Assembly: GCA_965230965.1 (NCBI GenBank)
Contig: OZ246401.1
Span: forward strand, 868,001-932,000
Reading direction: 5' to 3'
DNA length: 64,000 bases
Source: OLB23 sp965230965
GTDB taxonomy: Bacteria; Patescibacteriota; Microgenomatia; UBA1406; HO2-37-13b
The notes below the pieces were generated by a model. The model was not told where the DNA came from, ran no database searches, and was given only the letters and a program-made list of their open reading frames with translations. Below are positions 42,463 to 50,044 of the stretch, one piece after another. The stretch's first letter is position 1. Each line of letters starts with the position of its first letter. The translations under genes were made by a program, and so were the position numbers.

Positions 42463-43869
42463 TTACTTTACAATTGTTCCTTCACTCGTATCTTCAACAA
42501 TGTATCCTTCTTTTTCAATTTCCACTCTTAATCTGTCCGATTCTTCATAATTTTTTTCATTTCTCGCTTTATTTCTTTGTTCGATAAGACCCCTTACTCT
42601 TTCTGAAACTTCCAAAGCCCCCTTTTCTTTAATATCACCCAAACCAAGTCCCAGTATTCGATCAAATTCAAGCACAAGATCATATTTATCTTCTGAAGGA
42701 ATATTTGACTTTAACACTTCCCAGACTACTGCAACTGCTTGTGGAGTTTGTAGATCGTTTGTTAATGCAGCAAAGAACTTTGCACTATATTGAGCAGCGG
42801 ATTCTGCTTTTTCAGGAGAGACCTGACTTCTTTGTGTTTGTTTTTTAGCTTGTATAACTGCTTCTCGTAGTCGCTCAAGTGCCTTTTGTGATGCCTGGAG
42901 CGAGTCCCATGTGAAATTCATTTCTTGTCGATAATGGGATTGTAAATACAGAAGGCGCAAGGCAGCCGGCTCAAAGCCTTTTTTCTCTATATCTTCGATG
43001 GTCAAAAGATTTTCTAATGACTTGCTCATTTTTTGTCCTTCGATCATGAGGAATTCGCCATGAAACCAATGACGAACAAATGGCTTGCCAGTAACGGCTT
43101 CGGATTGCGCAATTTCATTTTCGTGATGTACCGGAATATGATCAACACCGCCCGTGTGAATATCAAGTGTTTCTCCTAAATATTTCATACTCATCGCAGA
43201 ACACTCGATATGCCAACCCGGAAAACCATCACCCCAGGGTGACTCCCAGTGTAATGTATGATCTTTAAAACGGCCGACACGTTTTAGCCATAGTGCAAAG
43301 TCGGCCTGGTGTTTTTTGTTAGGGTCGATATGGACGTCTTCACGCATCTGTTGTTTATCTTCTATTTTTTGTCCAGAAAGCTTGCCATAATGTGAAAACT
43401 TTGAGGTATCAAAGTACAGCCCTTCTTCAGTTTCATAGGTGAAGCCTTTTTCAACAAGTTGCTTATTGAGTGCGATCATGTCATCAATATGTTCGGTTGC
43501 TTTTGGAAATCTGTCAGGCAATGCTATATTCGCCTTTTTAAGGGACTGCATAAAAAAATCTGTGAAAAATGTGACGACATCATCAATTGTCTTTCCATAT
43601 TTCCGCGCTCCTTTTTCCAATTTATCCTCACCCGTATCATCACCATCATCACCTACCAGATGGCCTACATCGGTAATGTTCATGACATGCATGACCTCAT
43701 TACCTTCAGATAGCAATGTTCTCTTTAGCACATCAGTATTTATATACGTACGGAGATGACCAATATGGGTGTAGTCATAGACCGTAGGTCCGCAAGAATA
43801 CATGGTAATCGTGTCACCGGTCTTTTTAATCTCTTCGATTTCTCGTGAGAGTGTGTTATAGAGTTTCAT
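42463..43869 (-). CDS. cysS: Cysteinyl-tRNA synthetase
   Basis: 468 residues from ATG 43869 (MKLYNTLSREIEEI), which overlaps the upstream gene by 14 nt; an upstream in-frame start would overlap further. Class I: MYSCGPTVYDYTHIGHLRTY holds the zinc cysteine and HIGH motif, HIECSAMS the second zinc cysteine, and GQKMSKSLEN the KMSKS loop. A short anticodon-binding region follows. Charges tRNA-Cys. Confidence 0.95.
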   Translation of the reverse strand: MKLYNTLSREIEEIKKTGDTITMYSCGPTVYDYTHIGHLRTYINTDVLKRTLLSEGNEVMHVMNITDVGHLVGDDGDDTGEDKLEKGARKYGKTIDDVVTFFTDFFMQSLKKANIALPDRFPKATEHIDDMIALNKQLVEKGFTYETEEGLYFDTSKFSHYGKLSGQKIEDKQQMREDVHIDPNKKHQADFALWLKRVGRFKDHTLHWESPWGDGFPGWHIECSAMSMKYLGETLDIHTGGVDHIPVHHENEIAQSEAVTGKPFVRHWFHGEFLMIEGQKMSKSLENLLTIEDIEKKGFEPAALRLLYLQSHYRQEMNFTWDSLQASQKALERLREAVIQAKKQTQRSQVSPEKAESAAQYSAKFFAALTNDLQTPQAVAVVWEVLKSNIPSEDKYDLVLEFDRILGLGLGDIKEKGALEVSERVRGLIEQRNKARNEKNYEESDRLRVEIEKEGYIVEDTSEGTIVK

Positions 43870-44560
43870 GGGTATCAGAGAGTTTTCTTTGTTGGCGGAG
43901 AGCAATTTCTAAAACAATACGAAAGTATGGGACAAAAAGTGCAAAGACAAATAATACAAATCCAAGTGAAGGCATAGTTTTCATGCCTCCCTGGATCCAT
44001 TTAATCCAATATGGAATACCACGAAGCCCGAAGTGAATAATAGTAAAAACATATGCAACATAACCATATCGTAGTAATTTTCTCCATTTCTGACCACCTA
44101 TTTCACGAACTGCATAATTATTTGAGATACTTGTCATGAATGCAAAATAAGCAAAGGCGGTTAAGCCGAACAAAAATGAGATGATATTTTTTTCATGCAA
44201 GTAATAATCGGGAAATGGAAAGTCGCTTCGTAAAATAATGAGCGAAAACACTACGTGAATTGTCGCAATAACAAATCCAGAAACACCTAAATGTTTTCGA
44301 AACAAAATATAATGGTCGAATGCATTCCAAAAATAGCAGATTGCGCTTAGTAACATTGATAATCCAATAAGTACTACTGCGGTCCATGCGGTACTGACAT
44401 TGATTAACTCAGCTCCTGAGACATGTCGCTGTGTAGACATTGAGAGTGCGATTACAAAGAAAATAAAAGCAGCAAATCCCATTGTTTTAAACCATAAAGA
44501 TTTTGATGGATTTTCAGGTGTATGTTTAACGCCAGACTCGAACGTATCCGTAAATGACAT
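43856..44560 (-). CDS. Ferric-reductase-like transmembrane protein, probable heme b
   Basis: 234 residues with six or seven helices (from ~27 to 220). Histidines in HLGVSGFVIATIHVVFSL and in YVFTIIHFGLRG are placed as bis-His heme ligands in the ferric reductase/MsrQ-like domain. No FAD/NADH domain is fused. It could pass electrons across the membrane, for example to a periplasmic partner. An extended -10 (TGCTACAAT) ends 6 nt before the ATG. Overlaps cysS. Assignment by topology and His spacing. Confidence 0.7.
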   Translation of the reverse strand: MSFTDTFESGVKHTPENPSKSLWFKTMGFAAFIFFVIALSMSTQRHVSGAELINVSTAWTAVVLIGLSMLLSAICYFWNAFDHYILFRKHLGVSGFVIATIHVVFSLIILRSDFPFPDYYLHEKNIISFLFGLTAFAYFAFMTSISNNYAVREIGGQKWRKLLRYGYVAYVFTIIHFGLRGIPYWIKWIQGGMKTMPSLGFVLFVFALFVPYFRIVLEIALRQQRKLSDTHETL

Positions 44561-44566
44561 ACTACT

Positions 44567-44575
44567 ATTGTAGCA
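44567..44575 (-). promoter_or_regulatory. Extended -10 promoter of ferric-reductase-like gene and cysS
   Basis: TGCTACAAT on the minus strand, 6 nt before ATG 44560: leaderless. Confidence 0.7.
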
Positions 44576-44584
44576 TGTTTTGAG

Positions 44585-45403
44585 TTAGAGACCGTGAACC
44601 GAGAGATGAAAGTTACCTGTGCGAAGGCGTGGAAGCATATAGCGCTGGGAAAGACATTGTTGTGTTCCTTTTTGGTCTGTAAATGCGGCGTCAAATTTTT
44701 GCTCCTTCAAAATGTTTATAACGGATTCACCGGTTCTTCCGTATGGATATATAAATATTTTTCTAGAACCGGGAATATGTTTTTCAAGCTGTTCTTGGGC
44801 GACGGTAACTTGCTTAAATATCGTGTCGGAATTTGTGCCATGTAAGGATTGATGCGACCAAGAATGGTTAAGTATGTACACAAAGCCAGAGTCAACCATG
44901 ACCTTTATCTGTCCCCATGAGAGTTGATTGTAGCTGCTGGCAAATCCAGTGACCATGGCGATGTTTATAGGAGCATCATTTCTTTTTGCGATTGGATACG
45001 CATATAGATAATTATCTGTGTAACCATCATCAAGCACAATAGCGGCGACTTTACCTGGGTTTTTACGATTCAGAAGCGCATCAACAATTTTTTCTAGGGG
45101 TACAAGTTCATATCCTTTGCTTTTGAGATAGCGTATGTGTGCTTCAAAATTTGCAGGTGCAACAGTAAGCATTCTTTGGTTGTCGTCCTCGGCTTTATCA
45201 AAGGGCTGAATGTGATGATAAAAAAGCACGGGTGCGTCAAAGCAAAAGTCTGGTAGTGGTGTGGGGGTTGGAGGAATTCTTGTAACTTTTGCAGTAGTTT
45301 TTTGTTTAATTTTTGAGGGTAAATTTTTTGGAAGAAAAATTAGCGCACAAAAAAGTCCTAATATCACTCCTGCAGCGGAAAATAATACCAACACCTTTTT
45401 CAT
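44585..45403 (-). CDS. Secreted polysaccharide deacetylase (NodB-type)
   Basis: 272 residues. An N-terminal signal anchor (~5-25) and a Thr/Pro linker (VTRIPPTPTPLP) precede the CE4 domain: LFYHHIQPF, VLDDGYTDNY (Asp pair, ~121), LNHSWSH (metal His pair) and IYPYGRTGE. It probably deacetylates cell-wall or surface amino sugars. TATAAT ends 6 nt before the ATG, so a leaderless mRNA is expected. Single gene. Confidence 0.88.
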   Translation of the reverse strand: MKKVLVLFSAAGVILGLFCALIFLPKNLPSKIKQKTTAKVTRIPPTPTPLPDFCFDAPVLFYHHIQPFDKAEDDNQRMLTVAPANFEAHIRYLKSKGYELVPLEKIVDALLNRKNPGKVAAIVLDDGYTDNYLYAYPIAKRNDAPINIAMVTGFASSYNQLSWGQIKVMVDSGFVYILNHSWSHQSLHGTNSDTIFKQVTVAQEQLEKHIPGSRKIFIYPYGRTGESVINILKEQKFDAAFTDQKGTQQCLSQRYMLPRLRTGNFHLSVHGL

Positions 45404-45409
45404 CAGTTA

Positions 45410-45415
45410 ATTATA
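45410..45415 (-). promoter_or_regulatory. -10 promoter of polysaccharide deacetylase gene
   Basis: TATAAT on the minus strand, 6 nt before ATG 45403: leaderless. Confidence 0.65.
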
Positions 45416-45420
45416 GACCC

Positions 45421-45519
45421 CCATGTTTCCATGCACTAGTACATAAGCCGGATATTTATTAACTTTAGGTTCAGAAATAATTAAAACATGTTCCACACGC
45501 TCGTGCATGGAATGTATGG
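45421..45519. repeat. Long-armed inverted repeat
   Basis: Arms of about 19-20 nt (45421-45439 and 45500-45519; core TTCCATGCAC / GTGCATGGAA) separated by about 60 nt of AT-rich sequence. The right arm overlaps the 40-nt direct repeat copy at 45499-45538. No ORF inside. Could be a mobile-element end or a folded RNA. Confidence 0.5.
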
Positions 45520-45538
45520 CTTAGAAAAATGTGGGAAG
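45499..45538. repeat. 40-nt direct repeat, copy A
   Basis: Matches 45931-45970 at 36 of 40 positions in the same orientation; shared core AATGTATGG and AGAAAAATGTGGGAAG. The two copies bracket the small membrane-protein gene with its promoter and terminator, a 432-bp period. Confidence 0.65.
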
Positions 45539-45594
45539 ATGTTGCGGATCTATTTACGGCTTACACGGTAGACATTGATATCCCATAGTATTAT

Positions 45595-45603
45595 TGTTAT
45601 AAT
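45595..45603 (+). promoter_or_regulatory. Extended -10 promoter of small membrane-protein gene
   Basis: TGTTATAAT; inferred start near 45610, leader about 92 nt. Confidence 0.6.
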
Positions 45604-45701
45604 AGTACTGTTAGTTTTCGATGAAAGTAGGCTCTTGCAGCTTATTCTAGTCTGAACTATTTATGCACCTTGCGAGTAAGATCAACATGAAGGAGTTCAG
45701 C

Positions 45702-45860
45702 ATGAAGACTAGAACTGCGGTCGTAATTGGCGTCTATCTCTGCGAATCGACGTTGTTGTTCCCCTTACTGAGGAGAGAGCTTTCTCTCCTACCAGCTCTG
45801 GCAATAATGGCCCTCTGCGGCTCTATTACTGGAGTTGTGATCTACCTCAATCAAGATTGA
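45702..45860 (+). CDS. Small membrane protein, 52 residues
   Basis: ATG 45702 has AAGGAG 6 nt upstream, which decides the start over in-frame ATGs at 45663 and 45687. The protein has two short hydrophobic helices (~6-20 and ~28-47) around a charged turn LLRRELS. It has its own extended -10, a long leader and a terminator, and lies between two 40-nt direct repeats. No family recognised. Confidence 0.6.
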   Translation: MKTRTAVVIGVYLCESTLLFPLLRRELSLLPALAIMALCGSITGVVIYLNQD

Positions 45861-45879
45861 TACTCGCATCATGGTGTAC

Positions 45880-45925
45880 AGGCGTGGGGAAAGGACTTCG
45901 GTCCGGAACCCACGCCTTTCTCGTT
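45880..45925 (+). terminator. Terminator with nested TTCG hairpin
   Basis: AGGCGTGGG / CCCACGCCT outer stem (45880-45888/45909-45917) enclosing GGAC-TTCG-GTCC, followed by TTCTCGTTT. Confidence 0.7.
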
Positions 45926-45930
45926 TATAT

Positions 45931-45970
45931 GCTCGTCCTTGCAATGTATGGTTTAGAAAAATGTGGGAAG
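45931..45970. repeat. 40-nt direct repeat, copy B
   Basis: Second copy of the repeat at 45499-45538 (36/40). It lies just past the terminator of the small membrane-protein gene; no paired inverted arm is seen near this copy. Confidence 0.65.
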
Positions 45971-45992
45971 TAGATAAGAAATTAGAGATGGC

Positions 45993-46017
45993 CCGCCCCG
46001 GCGTGTAGCCGGGGCGG
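45993..46017 (-). terminator. GC-rich hairpin behind 66-residue orphan gene
   Basis: CCGCCCCGGC / GCCGGGGCGG, 10 bp with a 5-nt loop, 16 nt after the stop. No T-tract follows. Confidence 0.6.
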
Positions 46018-46033
46018 TATACCATCGTCCTCT

Positions 46034-46234
46034 TCAATTGGAGAGAGCGATCCAGCGCTGTCGAGTATCTTCTCGCAAACCCGATTGTACGACAACGATA
46101 TGCCAGAACAACGGGTATTCTTCCCCATTTGCCTGTACGACTTCGTTGCAACGCTTCTCCCAATCTTGCTCAGAGAGGGAGTCGCCCATATGTGCCACAA
46201 CACCCCTAGGAGTTGTGAGGTTCAGTGCTTTCAT
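46034..46234 (-). CDS. Orphan protein, 66 residues
   Basis: ATG 46234 has AGGAG 7 nt upstream. Protein of mixed character (GVVAHMGDSLSEQDWEKRC..., then a hydrophobic PLFWHIVVVQSG segment), no signal peptide. Single-gene unit with the extended -10 TTTTGATATAAT shared with the 95-residue orphan gene, a ~39-nt leader and a GC-rich 3' hairpin. Overlapping frames here are shadows. Function unknown. Confidence 0.6.
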   Translation of the reverse strand: MKALNLTTPRGVVAHMGDSLSEQDWEKRCNEVVQANGEEYPLFWHIVVVQSGLREDTRQRWIALSN

Positions 46235-46279
46235 GTTGTGTCTCCTAGCTTGTCAGAGAAAGACGATGATGTGGATCAC

Positions 46280-46288
46280 ATTATATCA
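46280..46288 (-). promoter_or_regulatory. Extended -10 promoter of 66-residue orphan gene
   Basis: TGATATAAT on the minus strand; identical 12-mer context to 20377-20388. Confidence 0.6.
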
Positions 46289-46331
46289 AAATGAACCACG
46301 ACAATCAAAGCTATAGGATATAATCAGTGAG

Positions 46332-46403
46332 TCGGGGTGGTGGGAATTGAACCCACTGCCACTCGGTCCCGAACCGAGCATTCTACCGATGAACTACACC
46401 CCG
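46332..46403 (-). tRNA. tRNA-Pro (CGG anticodon)
   Basis: A full cloverleaf on the minus strand: acceptor CGGGGTG / CACCCCG with the C1-G72 pair typical of bacterial tRNA-Pro, D-arm GTTC/GAAT, anticodon stem CTCGG / CCGAG with loop TTCGGGA (anticodon CGG, reading CCG), T-arm GTGGG-TTCAATT-CCCAC, discriminator A73. CCA is not encoded and must be added. TATACT lies 9 nt upstream. Confidence 0.95.
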
Positions 46404-46412
46404 TGTGAAGAT

Positions 46413-46418
46413 AGTATA
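46413..46418 (-). promoter_or_regulatory. -10 promoter of tRNA-Pro
   Basis: TATACT on the minus strand, 9 nt before the first tRNA base, just past the stop of the upstream coiled-coil gene. Confidence 0.5.
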
Positions 46419-46420
46419 GT

Positions 46421-46939
46421 TTATTGTTTTCCAAACGAGGCCTTGTTTTCCATTGTCTTGTCCGGTTGCTTGCGTTTTTCTTGACCTCTTTTTGCCTTTG
46501 TTCCAGGTTCTGCTCCAGCTGCAGCTGATTGTTGTTGCATAGCCGCGTTAATTTGTTTTTGCTCTTCCTCAGCCGCCTCAGCGCTCTTTCTCTCTTGTTC
46601 TTTTCGATCTAAATATGCTCGAGCTTGAGCTTCGTCGTTACGCATAATATCCATTTGTCTCTTTAACTCAGCTAATTCATTACGAGTCTTATCGAGTTTT
46701 GGTTTGTCTTGCTCACCAAAAGCAATACCAAGCTGACCACGAATTGCTTCATTGAAAGACGTATAATTTTTATATTCCGGCTGTTTTTCTTCACTCTTAG
46801 GTTGCGGGCCAAAAGCCTGTTCCATTAGATACGAAGGAAGTTTTGAAAAATTCTCTCGGGCTTTCTCAACAGAGCGTTCTTTAAATTGCTCTACCCTTTC
46901 ATTTGCTGCATTGCGTAGTTTTTGTTGCAAATTTGGCAT
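46421..46939 (-). CDS. Charged, largely helical protein of unknown function
   Basis: 172 residues, soluble. The N-terminal part is amphipathic (LQQKLRNAANERVEQFKERS). Residues ~85-135 form a long Glu/Lys/Arg/Ala helix or coiled coil (LAELKRQMDIMRNDEAQARA), then a disordered Gln/Ala/Lys tail. Nine nt after the DUF59-type gene, so co-transcribed. CPR genomes carry many such low-complexity proteins; no function inferred. Confidence 0.65.
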   Translation of the reverse strand: MPNLQQKLRNAANERVEQFKERSVEKARENFSKLPSYLMEQAFGPQPKSEEKQPEYKNYTSFNEAIRGQLGIAFGEQDKPKLDKTRNELAELKRQMDIMRNDEAQARAYLDRKEQERKSAEAAEEEQKQINAAMQQQSAAAGAEPGTKAKRGQEKRKQPDKTMENKASFGKQ

Positions 46940-46948
46940 AATTGTTGC

Positions 46949-47260
46949 TTAAATTCCCATCATTGCCTTCCCCTTTTCACTCATGCGTTCAATATCCCAA
47001 GGTGGGTCAAATACAAGGTCCACTGCAACTTCTTTGACTCCGTCAATATCGGCAAGTTTTTGTTGAATATCTTTCTCAATTATAGTAATTAGTGGGCAGC
47101 CTATGGTAGTCAATGTCATTTTTACCATTACTTTGCCGTCACTGTGCGTTACGCCATATACTAAGCCCAGGTCAACAATTGAAATATACAGTTCTGGGTC
47201 TATGACATTCTCCAGTTTTTTCATGACTTCCTTTTCGATTGTCTTGGTTTTTGCTGTCAT
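46949..47260 (-). CDS. MIP18/DUF59-family (SufT-like) protein
   Basis: 103 residues from ATG 47260; the longer in-frame reading crosses the divergent promoter region and part of rnj. VIDPELYISIVDLGLVYG, MTLTTIGCPLITII and VDLVFDPPWDIERMSEKGK are the family hallmarks, including the conserved DPEL and GCP. Members help deliver iron-sulphur clusters; the single cysteine lies in GCP. TATAAT ends 6 nt before the ATG. Confidence 0.9.
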   Translation of the reverse strand: MTAKTKTIEKEVMKKLENVIDPELYISIVDLGLVYGVTHSDGKVMVKMTLTTIGCPLITIIEKDIQQKLADIDGVKEVAVDLVFDPPWDIERMSEKGKAMMGI

Positions 47261-47266
47261 ACCTGC

Positions 47267-47272
47267 ATTATA
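47267..47272 (-). promoter_or_regulatory. -10 promoter of DUF59 gene
   Basis: TATAAT, 6 nt before ATG 47260: leaderless. Only 7 nt separate it from the plus-strand -10 of rnj, so the two promoters must overlap. Confidence 0.65.
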
Positions 47273-47279
47273 CATGGTG

Positions 47280-47285
47280 TATACT
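47280..47285 (+). promoter_or_regulatory. -10 promoter of rnj
   Basis: TATACT, 8 nt before ATG 47294; back-to-back with the DUF59 promoter. Confidence 0.6.
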
Positions 47286-47293
47286 AAAGACGT

Positions 47294-48967
47294 ATGTATC
47301 GAGTACGATTTGTTCCTCTTGGCGGCATCATCGGTGTCACCAAGAATATGTATGTATACGAACTGTATAACGAAGATAAACTCCAAGACATTATCATCAT
47401 AGATTGTGGCATTGGTTTTCCTCGTGAACAAGAGTTTGGTGTTGATCACGCCATTCCTGACATTTCATATTTATTGGATAAAAAAGACAAAATTCGCGCG
47501 ATTCTTTTAACTCATGGTCATGAGGATCATATTACTGCGCTTCGTTTTCATTACGATAATCTTGGAAGACCTCCTGTGTATGCAAGTAAACTGACCTCAA
47601 TGCTTGCGCAACATAAATGTGATGAGTTCAATATTAAGCTCAAAATGAATCTCATCAGCTTTGATAATGAGTATCATTTTGGTGGGTTTAAAGCTAAATT
47701 TATTCGCATGACACATTCGATTCCCGACACAACGCATATTTTATTAAAGACGCCTATTGGCGCTTTTTATCATGGCAGTGACTTTAAGATGGATCTTACG
47801 CCGCCGTTTGGTTATGCACCAGATTTTTATGAGATTGCAAAGGCCGGAAAAGAAGGTGTGCTGTGTCTAATGTCAGATTCTTTAGGTGCGGATAGAGAGG
47901 GATTTACCTTGTCAGAGAGCATTGTGGGTAAGACATTTGAAGATGAAATCCGCACAACCAAAGGAAGATTTATTATGACAACGTTTGCAAGTAATATTTC
48001 TCGTGTGCGTCAATGCGCTGAGGCGGCGGTGAAATTCAATAGAAGAGTTTGCTTGCTCGGACGATCTATGAAAGAAATTACGAAGCTTGTGAAAGACATT
48101 GGCTACTTCCCTATTCCACCAAAATTCTTGGTTGAAGAAAAACAGCTAAGCAAGTTTAAGCCGCATGAAATTTGTATTATTGCAACGGGCTCACAAGGCC
48201 AATATGGCTCGGCGCTCTCGCGCCTCGCCACTAATTCCAATAAATTTGTTCGTATTTCAAAGGGTGATAAGGTATTGTTTTCCTCGGATCCAATTCCAGG
48301 TAATGAAGAGGAAGTATATGACATTATTGAGCATCTCTATCTGCTCGGCGCTGATGTGCGTTATTCAGATGTTGCCGAGCAACTGCACGCATCAGGTCAT
48401 GGCAGCCAAGGAGACATGTTGATGCTTATGCGCTTAACAGCGCCAAAGAATCTTATTCCAATCGGCGGCACCATTCGTCACCAACGCCTTTATCTTGAAC
48501 TTTCAAAGCAAATGGGGTATCAGGACCGGGATATATTTTTATTGCGCGAGGGAGAAACGGTGTGGTTCGATCAGGGTGGTCGTACGTCGTTGGGTGAGGC
48601 CATTATAACGAAGAATGTGTTTGTAGATGCGTATGGTGTTGGTGATGTGGGTGACACAATTTTGCGCGATAGAATGGCGTTGTCAACAGAAGGTATAGTG
48701 ATTTGTATTTTGAAAGTGGCGCGCAATAATACATTGGCAGAAAAGCCAGAATTTACTTCACGTGGATTTATTCATGGTGCTGCTGGGACGAATGTCAATG
48801 ATAAAGATAAGGTGTATGATGGTGCTGCAGAGCATATTGGCAAGGTCTTTGATCAAAATCGCGGCACGATGCCGTTGAAGAAAGAGTTGGTAAATCAGTT
48901 AGAGAAATACTTCTTTAGAGCTACAAACAAACGACCTCTTGTCGTGCTTGAGACTATTCAGGTGTAA
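47294..48967 (+). CDS. rnj: Ribonuclease J
   Basis: 557 residues: metallo-beta-lactamase/beta-CASP RNase with 5'-exo and endonuclease activity in mRNA decay and rRNA maturation. RFVPLGGIIGVTKNMYVYE is the N-terminal strand, LTHGHEDHI (~76-84) the HxHxDH metal site, HGSDFKMD the later metal ligands, and ASGHGSQGD plus PIGGTIRHQRLYLELSKQMGY the beta-CASP motifs. The C-terminal domain is present. A leaderless mRNA is predicted. A main 5' exonuclease alongside leaderless messages and 5' hairpins is a notable pairing. Confidence 0.95.
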   Translation: MYRVRFVPLGGIIGVTKNMYVYELYNEDKLQDIIIIDCGIGFPREQEFGVDHAIPDISYLLDKKDKIRAILLTHGHEDHITALRFHYDNLGRPPVYASKLTSMLAQHKCDEFNIKLKMNLISFDNEYHFGGFKAKFIRMTHSIPDTTHILLKTPIGAFYHGSDFKMDLTPPFGYAPDFYEIAKAGKEGVLCLMSDSLGADREGFTLSESIVGKTFEDEIRTTKGRFIMTTFASNISRVRQCAEAAVKFNRRVCLLGRSMKEITKLVKDIGYFPIPPKFLVEEKQLSKFKPHEICIIATGSQGQYGSALSRLATNSNKFVRISKGDKVLFSSDPIPGNEEEVYDIIEHLYLLGADVRYSDVAEQLHASGHGSQGDMLMLMRLTAPKNLIPIGGTIRHQRLYLELSKQMGYQDRDIFLLREGETVWFDQGGRTSLGEAIITKNVFVDAYGVGDVGDTILRDRMALSTEGIVICILKVARNNTLAEKPEFTSRGFIHGAAGTNVNDKDKVYDGAAEHIGKVFDQNRGTMPLKKELVNQLEKYFFRATNKRPLVVLETIQV

Positions 48968-49110
48968 GTTGAGCTGATTCCTTCTTTGTTTTAACCACCC
49001 TTTTAGAATGCTCTTCTGCTTCAATGCGCGAAAGCACTCCAAAAATGTATGGCTAAACGTTGACTTGTTATCGTGCTTCGATGCACTGTAGCGCCATGGA
49101 AGATGGTAAA
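48968..49110. other. Intergenic gap after rnj
   Basis: No gene seen. It contains an 11-nt match (AATGTATGGCT, 49044-49054) to the core of the 40-nt repeats at 45.5/45.9 kb, flanked by loosely inverted CGAAAGCAC and GTGCTTCG. No obvious terminator for rnj. Confidence 0.35.
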
Positions 49111-49146
49111 GAAAAAAGGACCCCGCCGCCGAAGCGGACAAGGTCC
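49111..49146 (-). terminator. Intrinsic terminator of 67-residue orphan gene
   Basis: On the minus strand GGACCTTGTCCGC - TTCG - GCGGCGGGGTCC with a bulge, followed by TTTTTTC. Confidence 0.8.
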
Positions 49147-49164
49147 TGCGATGCCACTTGTGCA

Positions 49165-49368
49165 TCAATCGATCACCGTGCAGCCAGCCGTTTGTGCTGC
49201 CTGAGCAGCCTCCTCATTGCTATAGAAAACTTCGGCATCAGCTTCGGAATCAACAAGCTCAAGATTCTCGCCGAGCCAACGTTCTTGAGCACCTTGTTCC
49301 GGAAACACCTTAACCCTGTAAACCACAATCCAATATTTTACTGGGTAGGGTATTATTTTTGCTGTCAT
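49165..49368 (-). CDS. Orphan protein, 67 residues
   Basis: Begins with beta-strand-like residues (KYWIVVYRVKVFP) and continues with an acidic helical half rich in Ala/Glu. No family recognised. GGGAG directly abuts ATG 49368, unusually close, so the true start could be further in. The unit has an extended -10 (TGTTATAAT, 49409-49417), a ~34-nt leader, GC-rich codons and a strong terminator, like the other orphan genes. Confidence 0.62.
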   Translation of the reverse strand: MTAKIIPYPVKYWIVVYRVKVFPEQGAQERWLGENLELVDSEADAEVFYSNEEAAQAAQTAGCTVID

Positions 49369-49408
49369 CTCCCACTACTTTCGGTGATGAGGCTCGGTGT
49401 GAAGCTAT

Positions 49409-49417
49409 ATTATAACA
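49409..49417 (-). promoter_or_regulatory. Extended -10 promoter of 67-residue orphan gene
   Basis: TGTTATAAT on the minus strand, just before the recR stop codon; inferred start near 49402. Confidence 0.6.
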
Positions 49418-49418
49418 T

Positions 49419-50039
49419 TTAGAAGTTCTTCCTACCCTCAAGTGAGCGCTTAAGAGTCATATAATCTGCAAATTCAAGTTCTGCACCAATAGGCAATCCA
49501 TAAGCAAGTCGCGTAATAGTAATCCGCTCAGCATTTCCGTTTAATTTCTCTTGTAACTCCTTCTTTATATACATGGCAGTCGCTTCCCCTTCTGTATTTG
49601 GATTGGTAGCTAAAATAATTTCATCAATATCATCTTGATCTTTGATGACGCGCTTTAATAGTTGGGGAATAAAGATATCATCAGGACCAATATAGTTCAG
49701 CGGATCAATACGCCCATGCAACACATGATACACACCGTTGTAATGATTTCCGGTTTCAAATGAAAGCAAATCCAAGACATCCTCGACAACAGCAATAGTT
49801 CTATGATCCCGCTGAGGACTTTCACAAATACTGCAGACTTCATCATCAGTCAGATTAAAACAAGTTGTACAAAAATGCGTGTTTTGCTTGAGTTGGCTTA
49901 AATGTTCCGCGGCTTTTTGCAAGTCAGCCTCTGGTACACGAAGAAGATAAAAACCAAGTCGCTTTGCTGTTTTTGGCCCAATACCAGGGAGTTTCTCAAA
50001 AAATTCAATAGTACGCTTCAAATCTTCTGGGATAGACAT
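49419..50039 (-). CDS. recR: Recombination mediator RecR
   Basis: 206 residues. An N-terminal helix-hairpin-helix (LPGIGPKTAKRLGFYLL), a C4 zinc finger (CTTC ... CSIC) at ~57-73, and a Toprim domain from IAVVEDVLDL to ILATNPNTEGEATAMYI. The C-terminal Walker B-like ITRLAYGLPIGAELEFAD is complete. Loads RecA at gaps with RecO/RecF partners. Last gene of the rpsU...recR run. Confidence 0.95.
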   Translation of the reverse strand: MSIPEDLKRTIEFFEKLPGIGPKTAKRLGFYLLRVPEADLQKAAEHLSQLKQNTHFCTTCFNLTDDEVCSICESPQRDHRTIAVVEDVLDLLSFETGNHYNGVYHVLHGRIDPLNYIGPDDIFIPQLLKRVIKDQDDIDEIILATNPNTEGEATAMYIKKELQEKLNGNAERITITRLAYGLPIGAELEFADYMTLKRSLEGRKNF

Positions 50040-50044
50040 ACCCC

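Noticed and set aside
45789..46203. Overlapping minus-strand frames of 124 and 73 codons
   Set aside because: They cross terminators of both flanking units; only the 66-codon frame has a well-placed SD site and promoter.
46949..47449. 166-residue version of the DUF59 protein
   Set aside because: The extension is antisense to the first codons of rnj and its promoter; the family begins near MTAKTKTIEKEV.
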